64,000 nt of DNA from CAJCIT01 sp963771305 (GTDB lineage Bacteria; Acidobacteriota; Terriglobia; Bryobacterales; Bryobacteraceae), in contig CAVYTS010000013.1 of NCBI GenBank assembly GCA_963771305.1, forward strand, positions 434,001-498,000. The letters are read 5' to 3'. Every line of letters starts with the position of its first letter. Position 1 is the first letter of the stretch. Made by a program: the position numbers and the translations under genes. Below, in pieces: positions 42,337 to 52,165 of the stretch. The notes below the pieces were generated by a model. It saw only the letters and a list, made by a program, of their open reading frames with translations, did not search any database and had not been told where the DNA came from.

Positions 42337-42540
42337 ATGGGTGTTCATCAGATTCTGACGCTGTTGTGCGGCTTGATGATGGCGATTCTCTTCTTCAGGC
42401 GCAGCTCGGTTGACACGCTCATTGAGATCATCGAGAACTTTACCAATAACTTTCGGGGCGGCCCTCCGACTCCAATGCATCCCTTACCGACCGATGACGG
42501 TGCTCTGCTTCGCCGCCGTCCCCGCAGGACACGACGGTAA
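42337..42540 (+). CDS. Small conserved membrane-anchored protein
   Basis: A 67-residue protein starting with a hydrophobic segment (ILTLLCGLMMAILFF, about 6-20), then VDTLIEIIENFTNNFRGGPPTPMHPLPTDDGALLRRRPRRTRR. I associate the FRGGPPTPxHPxPxxDxxLLRRR ending with a short family seen in Acidobacteriota; this is from memory, not a search. It lies tail to tail with the ADOP permease, 8 bp from its stop. Confidence 0.5.
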   Translation: MGVHQILTLLCGLMMAILFFRRSSVDTLIEIIENFTNNFRGGPPTPMHPLPTDDGALLRRRPRRTRR

Positions 42541-42547
42541 CATCTTC

Positions 42548-44980
42548 CTATTCGTCTCGCAGCGTCTTTGCGGGATCGATTCCTGCAATTCGAAGCGTTG
42601 GCACAGTCGTGGCAATGAGCGTTACCAACGCAAGCGTCAAGACGACCGCGACAATTGTAGGCGCGTCATAGACACCGATGCCATAGAGCACACTCTGCAT
42701 CGCCCGCAACACGCCTGCGGACAGGATCAAGCCCAAAGCGAGTCCCGCTATCGAGGCGCGTACTCCCGGCGCCCCGACATGGATCATCGCTTGACGAATG
42801 GTGGAACCCAGGGCCATGCGGATGCCGATGTCACGCGTCTTCTGCGCCACGGTGTTTGCCACCAGCGAGAAGATTCCCACCGCGCTCAGCAGCAAAGCTA
42901 AAACCGCCATCGTGCTCAGTAGCGCCACTTCCACACGCTGTGTCGCCAGGGTCTTCGCGAGCAGATCGCTCATGCTGTAGAAGCCTGAGAAGGGTAGGTT
43001 GGGATCGGCAGTCGCCAGCGCGCGTTGCATCTGCGCCGTCAGGCCTTCCACCGGACCCGCCGTGCGGACAATCCAATTGGGCTGGAACCAAACGTGAACC
43101 AGCCCGAGAAACCGCGGGTCCACTTGCGCGGCGGGAATGTACATGGCCTCTTCGCCGGTCAGCGGCGCGGTTGCATCCAAGCCCGGCGGGACGGGCACAT
43201 CGTCCACCACTCCGACAATCATCATGTTCTTATCGAGGTAACGGCCCACCGGATTAGCGCCGTGCAAGAATTTGCGCACAAATGTCTGGTTAACGATGGA
43301 CACGCGTTGCGCATCCGGGCCATCTGCCTCGCCGAAGGTGCGCCCCGCTCGGACCGGCATCTGCAATGCCTCGAAATACCCCGGGGTGACGTACACCTCA
43401 TCCGTTTGGACTGCCTGTCCCGCTTCTTTGCCATCGCTGATGATCAGGCCTCCGTTATTCAAGGCGCGCTCGTACGGCAGGCTTAGGCCGACAGCAGCCT
43501 GTTGCACGCCGGGAATCTGCCGGATGGCGGCTGTGCTTTGGTCCAATAACTTTCGAAAGGCGGCGCCATCGTGAAAGCGCGCGTCGTCCAGCGAGGCCTT
43601 GGCGGTCATAACACCCTTGGGATTGAACCCCGCCGGCAGCGTCTCGAGTCGGATCAAAGTACGGATGAGCAGTCCGGTTGCGGCCAATAGGACCACGGTC
43701 AGGGCCACCTCGCCGGCGATCAGTGTCTGGCGCAGACGCTGGCTGCCGGTTCCGGCCACAGCGCGGCTGGACATCGACGAACGCAGATCCACTTTGGCCG
43801 CGCCCAGCGTCGGGAGCATGCCAAACAGGACGCTGGTCAACACGGAGACGATCAGCGTGAAGGCCATCACGCGGCCGTCGAGTGAGACGCCTGCGACCGG
43901 GAGGAAGCCCTCCGGCAGCAGCAACAAAAGGCCGCGTAGTGCGAAGAAGCCCACACCGAGACCAACCGCTCCGCCCACCAGTGCCAATAGCAGATTTTCG
44001 ATCCAGAACTGTTTCTGGATCTGCCAGCGCGAGGCTCCCAGCGCCAGCCGAGTCGCCACTTCTGAGGTGCGCCGCAGCATGCGCACCAGTGTCAACCCGG
44101 CGAGATTGGCGCAGGCGATCAGCAGGATCAAGCCGGCCGCCAACATGAGAGCCAGTACCTGCGGGCGCAGCTTAGCCGTCTGGCCCGTCTGGAGCGGCAC
44201 TGAATAGTAGGTCACTTGCGCGCCCGGGTTGTTCTGCAATTCATAGCGTCCCGTGCGCAGGGACCAGGCGCGGTTGATCTGGGCATTTGCCTCTTGCCAG
44301 GTCGCTCCATCGCGCAGCCGGGTGATCGCGTCGAAGTTGGTTCCCCCGCCTTCGCCGTCGCGGCTGGCCTGGATCGCCGTATAGACGTCGGCATTTAACG
44401 GAGTCGTCGCCACTTGAGGCAGGACGCCGATCACTGTATAGGGCGCGCCCTTCAGCAGGATGGCCTGCCCCAGAATGTTCCGGTCCTCGCTGAAGAGGCT
44501 ATGCCACAGACCGTAGCTGAGAAGCGCAGTGTTGGGCCCGTGAGGACGGTCCTCGTCCTCTGAGAAGTTGCGACCCATCGCGGGTTGAATGGCAAGCACG
44601 TCGAGATAGTGGGCGGAGACGCGCCCGTCATGCACGTACTGCACATGCGGACCCGCCTGGAGATTCACGCCCGAGGCTCTGGGACTTGAGATAGCCGAGA
44701 TCAGCGCGGGAACATTGTCGCGCAGCAGCTCCCATTGCTCGCCATTCAGGTGATGCCGCTCATCGGAGGCCCGAGGGCCGGTCACCCGGGTGTAGATCGT
44801 GCCCATCCACTCGGGGCGTGAGTAGGGCAGGCTCTTCAGCATGAACGCATTCACGATGGAGAAAATTGCGGTGTTCGCCCCGATGGAAAGCGCCAGAGTG
44901 AAGATGACCGTGGCGGTGAAACCTGGATCGCGCCTCAGCTGACGCGCCGCCAATTTTAGATTCTGATTGAACGCATCCAT
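42548..44980 (-). CDS. ABC transporter permease, ADOP type (second in the window)
   Basis: An 810-residue permease from ATG 44980 (MDAFNQNLKLAARQLRRDPG), preceded by an AGGGG site; an earlier in-frame start at 45037 would add 19 residues. FTATVIFTLALSIGANTAIF is the ADOP start. Two MacB-like periplasmic domains alternate with FtsX spans, with AEVATRLALGASR-like and KTRDIGIRMALGS motifs in the two halves. No ATPase is encoded beside it. The gene is intact despite its length. Confidence 0.93.
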   Translation of the reverse strand: MDAFNQNLKLAARQLRRDPGFTATVIFTLALSIGANTAIFSIVNAFMLKSLPYSRPEWMGTIYTRVTGPRASDERHHLNGEQWELLRDNVPALISAISSPRASGVNLQAGPHVQYVHDGRVSAHYLDVLAIQPAMGRNFSEDEDRPHGPNTALLSYGLWHSLFSEDRNILGQAILLKGAPYTVIGVLPQVATTPLNADVYTAIQASRDGEGGGTNFDAITRLRDGATWQEANAQINRAWSLRTGRYELQNNPGAQVTYYSVPLQTGQTAKLRPQVLALMLAAGLILLIACANLAGLTLVRMLRRTSEVATRLALGASRWQIQKQFWIENLLLALVGGAVGLGVGFFALRGLLLLLPEGFLPVAGVSLDGRVMAFTLIVSVLTSVLFGMLPTLGAAKVDLRSSMSSRAVAGTGSQRLRQTLIAGEVALTVVLLAATGLLIRTLIRLETLPAGFNPKGVMTAKASLDDARFHDGAAFRKLLDQSTAAIRQIPGVQQAAVGLSLPYERALNNGGLIISDGKEAGQAVQTDEVYVTPGYFEALQMPVRAGRTFGEADGPDAQRVSIVNQTFVRKFLHGANPVGRYLDKNMMIVGVVDDVPVPPGLDATAPLTGEEAMYIPAAQVDPRFLGLVHVWFQPNWIVRTAGPVEGLTAQMQRALATADPNLPFSGFYSMSDLLAKTLATQRVEVALLSTMAVLALLLSAVGIFSLVANTVAQKTRDIGIRMALGSTIRQAMIHVGAPGVRASIAGLALGLILSAGVLRAMQSVLYGIGVYDAPTIVAVVLTLALVTLIATTVPTLRIAGIDPAKTLRDE

Positions 44981-45195
44981 GGACGAGCCCCTAGGCCAGA
45001 TAGTAGGTATTTCCCCAGTGGAGATACTATCCGCCAAATTGTCTTACGCTAATGGGCGGGGCGGAGTTCAAAAGATGGTGCCCAAGGTGGCAAAATGGAC
45101 CGGCAGATGCGGTGTCCTTTTCTTTGAAAAAAGCCACTGAGCGGTCAATCTAATCCGAGAGTTCGGCAACGAATGCCTGAACACGAGAACTATCT

Positions 45196-45603
45196 TCAAT
45201 CACCAGCAGGCGGGGGACGGTATGCCGGTACGATATCGGTACGCGCAAAGTCCCGCCCCTTATATAGCAGAGGCTCGTGAAATCGCCGGGCGGTAGCGTA
45301 GCTGATGCAATCGCCGAAGTTCAGGCCTGCCGGATGACGCCCTTTTCCAAATTGACGGAACGCGAGCCGGGCCAGCAGCAGCGTGGGTTCGTCAAACGTC
45401 ACGACCGTGACGTCCAATTGCTTTACGGTGGCGTCCAGATCGAACTCTCCAGGCTCGTACCTGCCCTCCAGGACAATCGAGGTCTCGAGCACCGAGGCGG
45501 TCGAGATCCGAACCTCCTCGGTCTGGAAAATCAGCTCCGAGAACTCGACAGCTTCCGGTTCGTTGAAGAGAATGGCCACCAATGCTGACGAGTCAACTAC
45601 CAC
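45196..45603 (-). CDS. vapC: VapC-type PIN domain toxin
   Basis: A 135-residue PIN ribonuclease. The acidic residues appear in order: VVDSSALVAILFNEPEA (first Asp), SVLETSIVL (Glu), and LNFGDCISYATA (Asp) with a late LLYKGRDFARTDIVPA. Starts at GTG 45603, sharing one base with the stop of the antitoxin gene. VapC toxins cleave tRNA or rRNA; the target is not known here. Confidence 0.92.
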   Translation of the reverse strand: MVVDSSALVAILFNEPEAVEFSELIFQTEEVRISTASVLETSIVLEGRYEPGEFDLDATVKQLDVTVVTFDEPTLLLARLAFRQFGKGRHPAGLNFGDCISYATARRFHEPLLYKGRDFARTDIVPAYRPPPAGD

Positions 45604-45863
45604 TAGTGGGGCAAGCCTTTCTCGTCATAGAGGAAGTTGTCCATCTCCTCTTGCGTCGGCGCCGGGCCCTTCAACCGGGCGGAGGCCTCCTTAGCTACCG
45701 ACATGATTCGTTCGTACCGCTGAGCGGCATCCAGCTGACGCTTGATCCTCTGCAATTCCGCCTGTAGGGCGTCATGCACTGCTTTTGTCTTGGTGGTACC
45801 AGTCAACTGAGATAGTTCGTCGGCAAGCCGGGCCGTGTCAGCGTCCGCGATATATAACGGCAT
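45603..45863 (-). CDS. vapB: VapB-type antitoxin
   Basis: An 86-residue protein. MPLYIADADTARLADELSQLTGTTKTKAVHDAL is the PSK/Rv0623-type VapB DNA-binding head and the tail AKEASARLKGPAPTQEEMDNFLYDEKGLPH is the toxin-binding extension. The DNA upstream is strongly AT-rich and repetitive (see next entry), in keeping with autoregulation. Confidence 0.88.
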   Translation of the reverse strand: MPLYIADADTARLADELSQLTGTTKTKAVHDALQAELQRIKRQLDAAQRYERIMSVAKEASARLKGPAPTQEEMDNFLYDEKGLPH

Positions 45864-45897
45864 ATATATCTAGTATATATCACTGGGGATATATCAC
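45864..45897. promoter_or_regulatory. AT-rich promoter/operator of the VapBC operon
   Basis: Immediately before the vapB ATG lies ATATATC-TAGTATATATC, then a direct repeat of ATATATCAC (45875-45883 and 45889-45897, 14 bp apart). The TATA-rich composition is very unlike the surrounding DNA. Likely contains the -10 region and the VapB(C) binding sites. Confidence 0.5.
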
Positions 45898-46032
45898 CGG
45901 GGGTACAACACCCCATGCTCGGCAAAGACGGACGCACATGCCTGTGTCCGCCAGGCCGGGCGTTTGAGAAGATTCAGTCGCGCAGGGGCCGGTCTGGAAC
46001 TGTCACGACGCGATTGTTCGGTTCAAAAGCTA

Positions 46033-48456
46033 TCAATCCTGGCGCAACGTCGCCGATGGGTCGACGCGAATAGCCCGAAGGGTTGGCGCCATCGCCCCGC
46101 CAATGCCGACTGCGGTCAGCAGCAAGAGCGTTGCGGTCGTCGCCAGAGAATCAAACGGGTTCACTCCATAAAGAAGATTTCTGGCCCAGGCGCTTGCCCA
46201 CCACGACAATGCGGCTCCTGCCAGGATTCCCGCCACCAACGTTGGAATTACACGACCAGCCACGAGCCAGATTACATGGCCCGAAGTCGCTCCGAGCGCC
46301 AGCCTCAGTCCGATTTCGCGCTGCCGCTGGGTGACGAAATAAGCCAGGATCCCATAGAGCCCGATGGCTGAGAGCGCCAAAGCGAATGCACCGAAGCAGG
46401 AGGTAAGGAGAACCAACAATCTCTCCTGCCAGAGGGAACGATCGACTTCCTCGGAAAGCGTGGCCACCTGATATAGGGGCACTTCCGGATCAATCGAGTT
46501 CAGGAGCTCTCGCACTGGTTGAACGATCGCATGAGGGTCCTGGTGCGACCGCACATGCAAAATGAAAGTGTCCGGATAGCCTTTCGGGCCGAAGCCGTAT
46601 GTATACAAAATCGGCGGAGGAATCTCACGCAGAGAGCGATATTTAGTGTCGTTGACCACGCCGATGATTTCGTACTGAGGCTTCGTAAAATGCTTCCCGT
46701 CCGCGAATTGTTGTCCAAGCGGATTCCGCCCGTTCAGAAACTTACGGACAAAGGCATCGTTGACAATAACCTTGTTCAGTTTGTCCTCTTCGGCCATATC
46801 GTGCTCGCTAAAATTTCGCCCTTCCAGGAAGTGAATGCCCATAACGCCGAAGTACCCGGGTGACACTGAGTTCGTGCTGGCGTTGATGATTCCGTCGCCT
46901 GCGTGGCCTGGGAAGACAACCGAGGTGCCAAGGCCAATGCCGCGCATCAAAGCCCTCGCGGCGAGGGCAGCACCCTCCACGCCCGGAAGCCGTCGCACGC
47001 CGTCAATGAGCCTTTGTTGAAGGGACCAGGTTCTCAGGCTGTCATACCCTCGAACATGTGGATCGACGGAAAAGATGGTCACGCGATCCCGATCGAAGCC
47101 AGCGTCCGTGGCAAGCAGGTTGGAAAGGCTACGAATAATCAAGCCGGCGGACAGAAGAAGTATCGTGCAGAGCGCGATCTGAAACCCGCATAAGACCTGT
47201 TGAAAGAGGCGGTTCCGTTTGTCGCTCGCCGTGCTCTTAAGTGCCATACTGACGTCCGTCTGCGAAGATCGCCAAGCCGGAGCAATCGCGCAGAGCACCG
47301 TCGTCAACGCGGATAGACCAACCGAGAAGGCCACCACTCTGAAATCCAAGTGAAGGTGTAGCGTCAAAATGCGGATCTCCCCAGGGTCAAAGCCGATGCC
47401 GTGGGCTGGTGGCATCCAACGCATTAGCAACGGCATGCTGCCAAACGCGATCAACAAGCCAGCGGCGGTGCCAATGGCCGTTAGAATCAAGCTCTCGACA
47501 ATCCATTGACGCAGAATTCGTCCTCGGCTTGCTCCCAAAGCAAAGCGGACGGCCGTTTCCCACTCACGCGCAGCCGCACGGGACAGGAGCAGCCCTCCGA
47601 CATTCGCGCATACCATCAGCAAAAGTAGCCCGGTTCCTGCGAGCAGCAACACTAGGGTTGTCCGGGACTGATCTCGCAGGGGCGATACGCCGTGTTCAAT
47701 CGACTGTACCTGCAACCTGTCCGTGCGAAGTCTGGAGAGGCCAGGATTGCTCTGCATGTACCTATCCCAGAGTGCCTCGGTTTCCTTTTCCGCCTGGCTT
47801 CTGGTCACGCCTGGTCGAAGGCGCGCAATGATCTCGATGGCGTAATGATCAAGCTGATTGGCGAACGGTATCCAGAGGTCCGGGCTGCTATCCGCAGTGG
47901 TTCCGCTAAACTCCTGAGGCGTGACACCGATGATTGTATAGAGATGGTCTTGTATGCGCACCACCTGCCCGATAATCCTAGGGTCGCTTCCAAAGCTGCG
48001 AGACCAGTACCCGTACGAAAGCACAGCAGCGTAGTTGTCGCCAATGCGCAGGGTTCGCCCGAGCAGCGGCGACACGCCGAGGTCGCCGAAGAAGTTGTCC
48101 GTAACCTCAGCCGCGTGAATCCGGCCGGCGTGTTCGCCTCGTTCCAGAGCGTGAGTGGTGTCGGTCTGACCTACGGCTTCGAAAAGCGTGGAAGAATCGC
48201 GCGATAGCTGTTCGTAAAACCGATAGCCAAAATAAGGGTCGGCCGGACGCTTCGGATGAATTACAAAGAGCTGAACCAGGCTCTGTGGATCGCGCACTGG
48301 AAGCGGGCGAAGTAAGACAGCGTCAACGAGCGTAAAAATCTGGGTGGCGGCGGCCATCCCAACAGCTATCAAAACTGCGGCGGTTGCAAAAAAGCCGGGA
48401 GAGCGGCGGAGTTGGCGAATCGCATATCGGAAGTCCTGAGTAGTGGAGGAAGCCAT
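46033..48456 (-). CDS. ABC transporter permease, ADOP type (third in the window)
   Basis: An 807-residue permease with the ADOP start (DFRYAIRQLRRSPGFFATAAVLIAVG). Two periplasmic MacB-like regions and two FtsX span sets are present, with WETAVRFALGASRGRIL and QREIGLRLALGATSGHVI in the halves. AGGAGA precedes ATG 48456. It is a paralogue of the copies at 25.4 and 42.5 kb, and with the second one flanks the VapBC locus in the same orientation. Confidence 0.92.
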   Translation of the reverse strand: MASSTTQDFRYAIRQLRRSPGFFATAAVLIAVGMAAATQIFTLVDAVLLRPLPVRDPQSLVQLFVIHPKRPADPYFGYRFYEQLSRDSSTLFEAVGQTDTTHALERGEHAGRIHAAEVTDNFFGDLGVSPLLGRTLRIGDNYAAVLSYGYWSRSFGSDPRIIGQVVRIQDHLYTIIGVTPQEFSGTTADSSPDLWIPFANQLDHYAIEIIARLRPGVTRSQAEKETEALWDRYMQSNPGLSRLRTDRLQVQSIEHGVSPLRDQSRTTLVLLLAGTGLLLLMVCANVGGLLLSRAAAREWETAVRFALGASRGRILRQWIVESLILTAIGTAAGLLIAFGSMPLLMRWMPPAHGIGFDPGEIRILTLHLHLDFRVVAFSVGLSALTTVLCAIAPAWRSSQTDVSMALKSTASDKRNRLFQQVLCGFQIALCTILLLSAGLIIRSLSNLLATDAGFDRDRVTIFSVDPHVRGYDSLRTWSLQQRLIDGVRRLPGVEGAALAARALMRGIGLGTSVVFPGHAGDGIINASTNSVSPGYFGVMGIHFLEGRNFSEHDMAEEDKLNKVIVNDAFVRKFLNGRNPLGQQFADGKHFTKPQYEIIGVVNDTKYRSLREIPPPILYTYGFGPKGYPDTFILHVRSHQDPHAIVQPVRELLNSIDPEVPLYQVATLSEEVDRSLWQERLLVLLTSCFGAFALALSAIGLYGILAYFVTQRQREIGLRLALGATSGHVIWLVAGRVIPTLVAGILAGAALSWWASAWARNLLYGVNPFDSLATTATLLLLTAVGIGGAMAPTLRAIRVDPSATLRQD

Positions 48457-48570
48457 GCGCCGCGTATTCTCCTAGGCAATTATAAGCGCGCCGCACGCGA
48501 GGATGTTTATATGTGGAAGGCATCCCTGCGTTTTACATCGGGTAAGTTTAGAACCAGCGATCGAAGCCTT

Positions 48571-48602
48571 AAAAACGCGGGCCTGACGTGTCAAAGACCC
48601 GC
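48571..48602 (-). terminator. Rho-independent terminator for typA
   Basis: On the minus strand GCGGGTC (48602-48596) pairs with GGCCCGC (48582-48576), including one G-T pair, followed by GTTTTT. It begins 8 bp beyond the stop of the typA gene, so it is well placed. Confidence 0.65.
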
Positions 48603-48610
48603 CACCACCG

Positions 48611-50416
48611 CTACCGCATGTTCGCCTTCAGAATCTTCTTCCGGAGCCGGATCGACTTCGGAGTGATCTCCACTAACTCATCGTCCCGGATAAACTCCAG
48701 CGCCTGCTCCAGGTTGAGAATCCTTGGTGGCACCAGGCGGATCGCTTCGTCCGCCGTGGACGACCGCATGTTCGTCAGCTTCTTTTCCTTGACGATGTTG
48801 ACGTCCAGATCCTTGCCGCGGGCATTCTCGCCGATGATCATGCCCTCATAAACCTCGGTGCCGGCTGAAATAAAGATCACGCCGCGCTCCTGCAGGTTGT
48901 AGATCGCGAATCCGGTCGCGTGCCCGGCACGATCCGACACCAGCGACCCGGTCGGCCGCGTCTCAATGTCGCCCTGCCACTCCATGTAGCCGCGGAACAG
49001 CGAGTTCATAATCGCCGTTCCCTTGGTATCGGTCAGCATCTCGCTGCGAATGCCGATCAACCCGCGCGACGGCACATCGAATTCCAGACGCACTCGCCCC
49101 GAGCCGTGGTTGACCATCTTGGTCATCTTGCCCTTGCGCTGGCCCATCTTCTCGATCACCACGCCAATGAACTCTTCCGGGCAATCGATCACCAACAGTT
49201 CCAGCGGCTCATGCAGCACGCCGTCTATCTTGCGGGTGATGATCTCGGGCTTGCCTACCTGCAGTTCATAGCTCTCGCGACGCATCATCTCAATCAGGAT
49301 CGCCAGCTGCAGTTCGCCGCGTCCCATCACCTTGAACGCCTCCGGACCACCTGCTTCCTCAACCCGTATCGAAACGTTGGTAAGCAGTTCTTTGTCCAGC
49401 CGGTCACGCAGGTTACGCGAGGTGACAAAGTCGCCTTCCCGACCGGCGAAGGGCGAGTTATTGACCGTGAACGTCATCGCGATGGTCGGCTCATCGATTT
49501 GAATATGCGGCAGTGGCTTCGGATTGTCCGCCGAGGTCACAGTCTCGCCTATCGTGATGCCTTCTACGCCGGCGATTGCCAGAATGTCACCGGGCTTGCC
49601 GATGGTCTCGTCCACGCGCTTCAGGCCTTCGAAGGAGAACAGCTTCGTGATGCGCGTTTTGTGGAACGTGCCGTCCAGCTTCGCGATGCTGACGTCGTCG
49701 CCCAGCTTCAGCGTTCCGTTGAATACGCGGCCAATCGCCAGCCGCCCCAGATAGTCGCTGTAATCCAGATTGGCAACCAGCAGTTGCAGTACTTCGTCCG
49801 GGTTGCCCTTCGGCGGCGGTACGTGCTTCAGAATGGTTTCAAACAGCGGCTGCAGCGTGTCGCTGTCATCCGCCGGGTCCATCTTCGCGATGCCCGCCCT
49901 GCCGTTGGTATAGATCACCGGGAAACTGAGCTGATCCTCGGTCGCGTCCAGATCAATGAACAGGTCGTAGACCTCGTTCAACACTTCCTGAATACGTGCG
50001 TCCGGGCGGTCAATCTTGTTGATGACCAGGATCGGTGGCAGCCGCGCTTCCAATGCCTTCGTCAGCACGTAACGTGTTTGCGGCAGCGGCCCCTCGCTGG
50101 CGTCCACCAGCAGCATCACCCCATCCACAATCTTGAGTGCGCGTTCCACTTCGCCGCCAAAATCGCTATGCCCCGGCGTGTCGACAATGTTGATTTTGGT
50201 GCCGTGATACCGGACACCGGTGGTCTTGGCAAGAATGGTGATGCCGCGCTCGCGCTCAAGATCGTTTGAATCCATTACGCGTTCTGTTAATTCTTCGTTG
50301 GCCCGAAAAATGCCGCTCTGGCGCAGCATGGCGTCGACCAACGTGGTCTTTCCATGATCGACGTGCGCGATGATTGCTATATTTCGGGTGTTTTGAAACT
50401 GTGTCTCTGCTGCCAT
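48611..50416 (-). CDS. typA: Translational GTPase TypA/BipA
   Basis: A 601-residue intact GTPase. NIAIIAHVDHGKTTLVDAML is G1, ERGITI is the G2 region, DTPGHSDFGGEVERAL is G3 and NKIDRPDA is G4. EF-G-like domains II, III and V follow, and the family-specific C-terminal domain ends in IRLRKKILKANMR. It acts on the 70S ribosome under stress and cold and helps 50S assembly. It is transcribed divergently from der, 86 bp apart. Confidence 0.97.
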   Translation of the reverse strand: MAAETQFQNTRNIAIIAHVDHGKTTLVDAMLRQSGIFRANEELTERVMDSNDLERERGITILAKTTGVRYHGTKINIVDTPGHSDFGGEVERALKIVDGVMLLVDASEGPLPQTRYVLTKALEARLPPILVINKIDRPDARIQEVLNEVYDLFIDLDATEDQLSFPVIYTNGRAGIAKMDPADDSDTLQPLFETILKHVPPPKGNPDEVLQLLVANLDYSDYLGRLAIGRVFNGTLKLGDDVSIAKLDGTFHKTRITKLFSFEGLKRVDETIGKPGDILAIAGVEGITIGETVTSADNPKPLPHIQIDEPTIAMTFTVNNSPFAGREGDFVTSRNLRDRLDKELLTNVSIRVEEAGGPEAFKVMGRGELQLAILIEMMRRESYELQVGKPEIITRKIDGVLHEPLELLVIDCPEEFIGVVIEKMGQRKGKMTKMVNHGSGRVRLEFDVPSRGLIGIRSEMLTDTKGTAIMNSLFRGYMEWQGDIETRPTGSLVSDRAGHATGFAIYNLQERGVIFISAGTEVYEGMIIGENARGKDLDVNIVKEKKLTNMRSSTADEAIRLVPPRILNLEQALEFIRDDELVEITPKSIRLRKKILKANMR

Positions 50417-50502
50417 TTACAAACTCTATGGTCTCATGCGGACCATCAATCCTACGTGAAAACCCTAGGCCCGGCCCTCGATTATGCGAAGCTTAAGACG
50501 CA

Positions 50503-51825
50503 ATGACGACCGAAGAGATGCTGCCGACGGTAGTGATTGTCGGCCGGCCCAATGTGGGTAAGTCCACCTTATTCAACGCCATACTGGGCGACCGGCGTTC
50601 CATCGTCGGTGACGAACCCGGAATTACGCGTGACCGGATTTACGGCGAAGCGGTCCATCGTGGAAGGCACTTTGGCCTGATCGACACCGGAGGCATCGTC
50701 CCGAACGACGATCAGTTCATTCCCAGCCAGGTTCTCCGGCAGGCCCGTTTTGCGCTCGAAGACTGCTCGCACATTCTCTTCGTGATCGACGGCCGCGCCG
50801 AAATCACCGGCACCGACCGCAACCTGATTCAGCTGCTACGCCCGTTGAATAAGCCCATTTCGCTCGTCGTGAACAAGATTGACGCACCGGTCCGCGAGAA
50901 CCTGGTGCACGAGTTCTATTCACTCGGCCTCAGCGATATCTTCCCGGTCTCAGCCGAGCACCGGCTCGGTCTCCAGGATTTGCTCGACCACGTCACCAAG
51001 ACGTTTCCCATCGAAGACGCTGCAATGCAGGCCGCCAAGGAAGAGGAAGAGGCCAAACAGCGCCGCATTAAGGTAGCCATTATCGGCCGGCCCAACGTCG
51101 GGAAGTCAACCATGTTGAACGCTCTCGTGGGTGCAGAACGCGCCATTGTCTCGCCGATCGCGGGCACAACCCGTGATGCGGTTGACGAAACGGTGATCGA
51201 AGGCAATACCACCTACCGCTTTGTCGACACTGCGGGTATCCGCCGTAAAGGCAAGACCACGGAGATGACGGAGAAGTTGAGCGTCGTCATGGCCCGGCGG
51301 AACATCCGCATGGCAAACGTGGTCCTGCTGATCATCGACGCCATGGAAGGCGTTGTGGCCGCTGACGCCACGATTGCCGGCTATGCCCACGAAGAAGGGC
51401 GCTGCGTCATCCTAGTCGTCAATAAGTGGGATGCGGCCGAGGCGGCAGGCAAGAGCAAGCGCGTGTTCACCCAGGCCATTCGCGACGAACTGAAATTCCT
51501 CGAATACGCGCCGGTCATCTTCGCTTCCGCCCTCAACAAAGAAGGCATCCGGAAGATCTTCGCGACCGTTCGCCGCGCTTTCGATTCAGCTTCGAAGCGG
51601 ATCACCACGGGCCAGCTGAACCGTTTTGCCGAGGCCTTGAAGTTTGAAGGCGAAGTGAAGATCTACTACATCACGCAGGCGAGCATCCGCCCGCCCACCT
51701 TCGTCGTCTTCACCGATCAAGCCGAAAAGCTGCACTTCTCAGCCGAGCGTTTTCTGATGAACAAGCTGCGCGAATACTTCGGCTTCGACGCCACACCCAT
51801 CGTGATCAAGGCTAAGCGGCGTTGA
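50503..51825 (+). CDS. der: Ribosome biogenesis GTPase Der (EngA)
   Basis: A 440-residue protein with two consecutive GTPase domains: GRPNVGKSTLFNAIL, DTGGI and NKID (first), then GRPNVGKSTMLNALVGAERAIVSPIAGTTRD, DTAGI and NKWD (second), followed by the KH-like C-terminal domain ending in GFDATPIVIKAKRR. Tandem G domains are unique to Der, an essential factor in 50S maturation. Fully intact. Confidence 0.98.
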   Translation: MTTEEMLPTVVIVGRPNVGKSTLFNAILGDRRSIVGDEPGITRDRIYGEAVHRGRHFGLIDTGGIVPNDDQFIPSQVLRQARFALEDCSHILFVIDGRAEITGTDRNLIQLLRPLNKPISLVVNKIDAPVRENLVHEFYSLGLSDIFPVSAEHRLGLQDLLDHVTKTFPIEDAAMQAAKEEEEAKQRRIKVAIIGRPNVGKSTMLNALVGAERAIVSPIAGTTRDAVDETVIEGNTTYRFVDTAGIRRKGKTTEMTEKLSVVMARRNIRMANVVLLIIDAMEGVVAADATIAGYAHEEGRCVILVVNKWDAAEAAGKSKRVFTQAIRDELKFLEYAPVIFASALNKEGIRKIFATVRRAFDSASKRITTGQLNRFAEALKFEGEVKIYYITQASIRPPTFVVFTDQAEKLHFSAERFLMNKLREYFGFDATPIVIKAKRR

Positions 51826-52165
51826 AGTGGGGCGCTCTGCGCTTCGGAGCTGGGCCCCCTGGCCCGCGCCGGTCGCCTACGCGCAAAGCCCAGCCATCCA
51901 CCCCTGGGGATAGGCCCAAGGATGGCCCCATCATAAGCGCAAACCTAAGCCCTCGGAGCTTAGTGAGTGTGCCAACTTCAGACCCCCGCGTCGGCGATGT
52001 TTGAAAAGTAGTTGCGCACTTGATGATTACCGAGCGTTTTCACGGTCCCTATCCGTCTTTTCTAGACGGTTCCGCGCGGCAAGGCCGACTTCATCCTCGC
52101 GCCAGAGTTTGCTGATGAAGCGAATAGTAACCCACCCAGGAGTAACATCGTGATGGAAGGCAAGG
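51826..52165. other. Intergenic region without a recognisable gene
   Basis: These 340 bp follow the der stop. Only a small hairpin, CCGTCT-tttct-AGACGG (52053-52069), stands out. It lacks a following T-run. No coding or RNA signal is convincing. Confidence 0.5.

Noticed and set aside
48920..50269. Long open frame on the plus strand opposite typA (449 codons)
   Set aside because: It mirrors the codon structure of typA, has low-complexity Arg/His/Leu composition and no recognisable domain.
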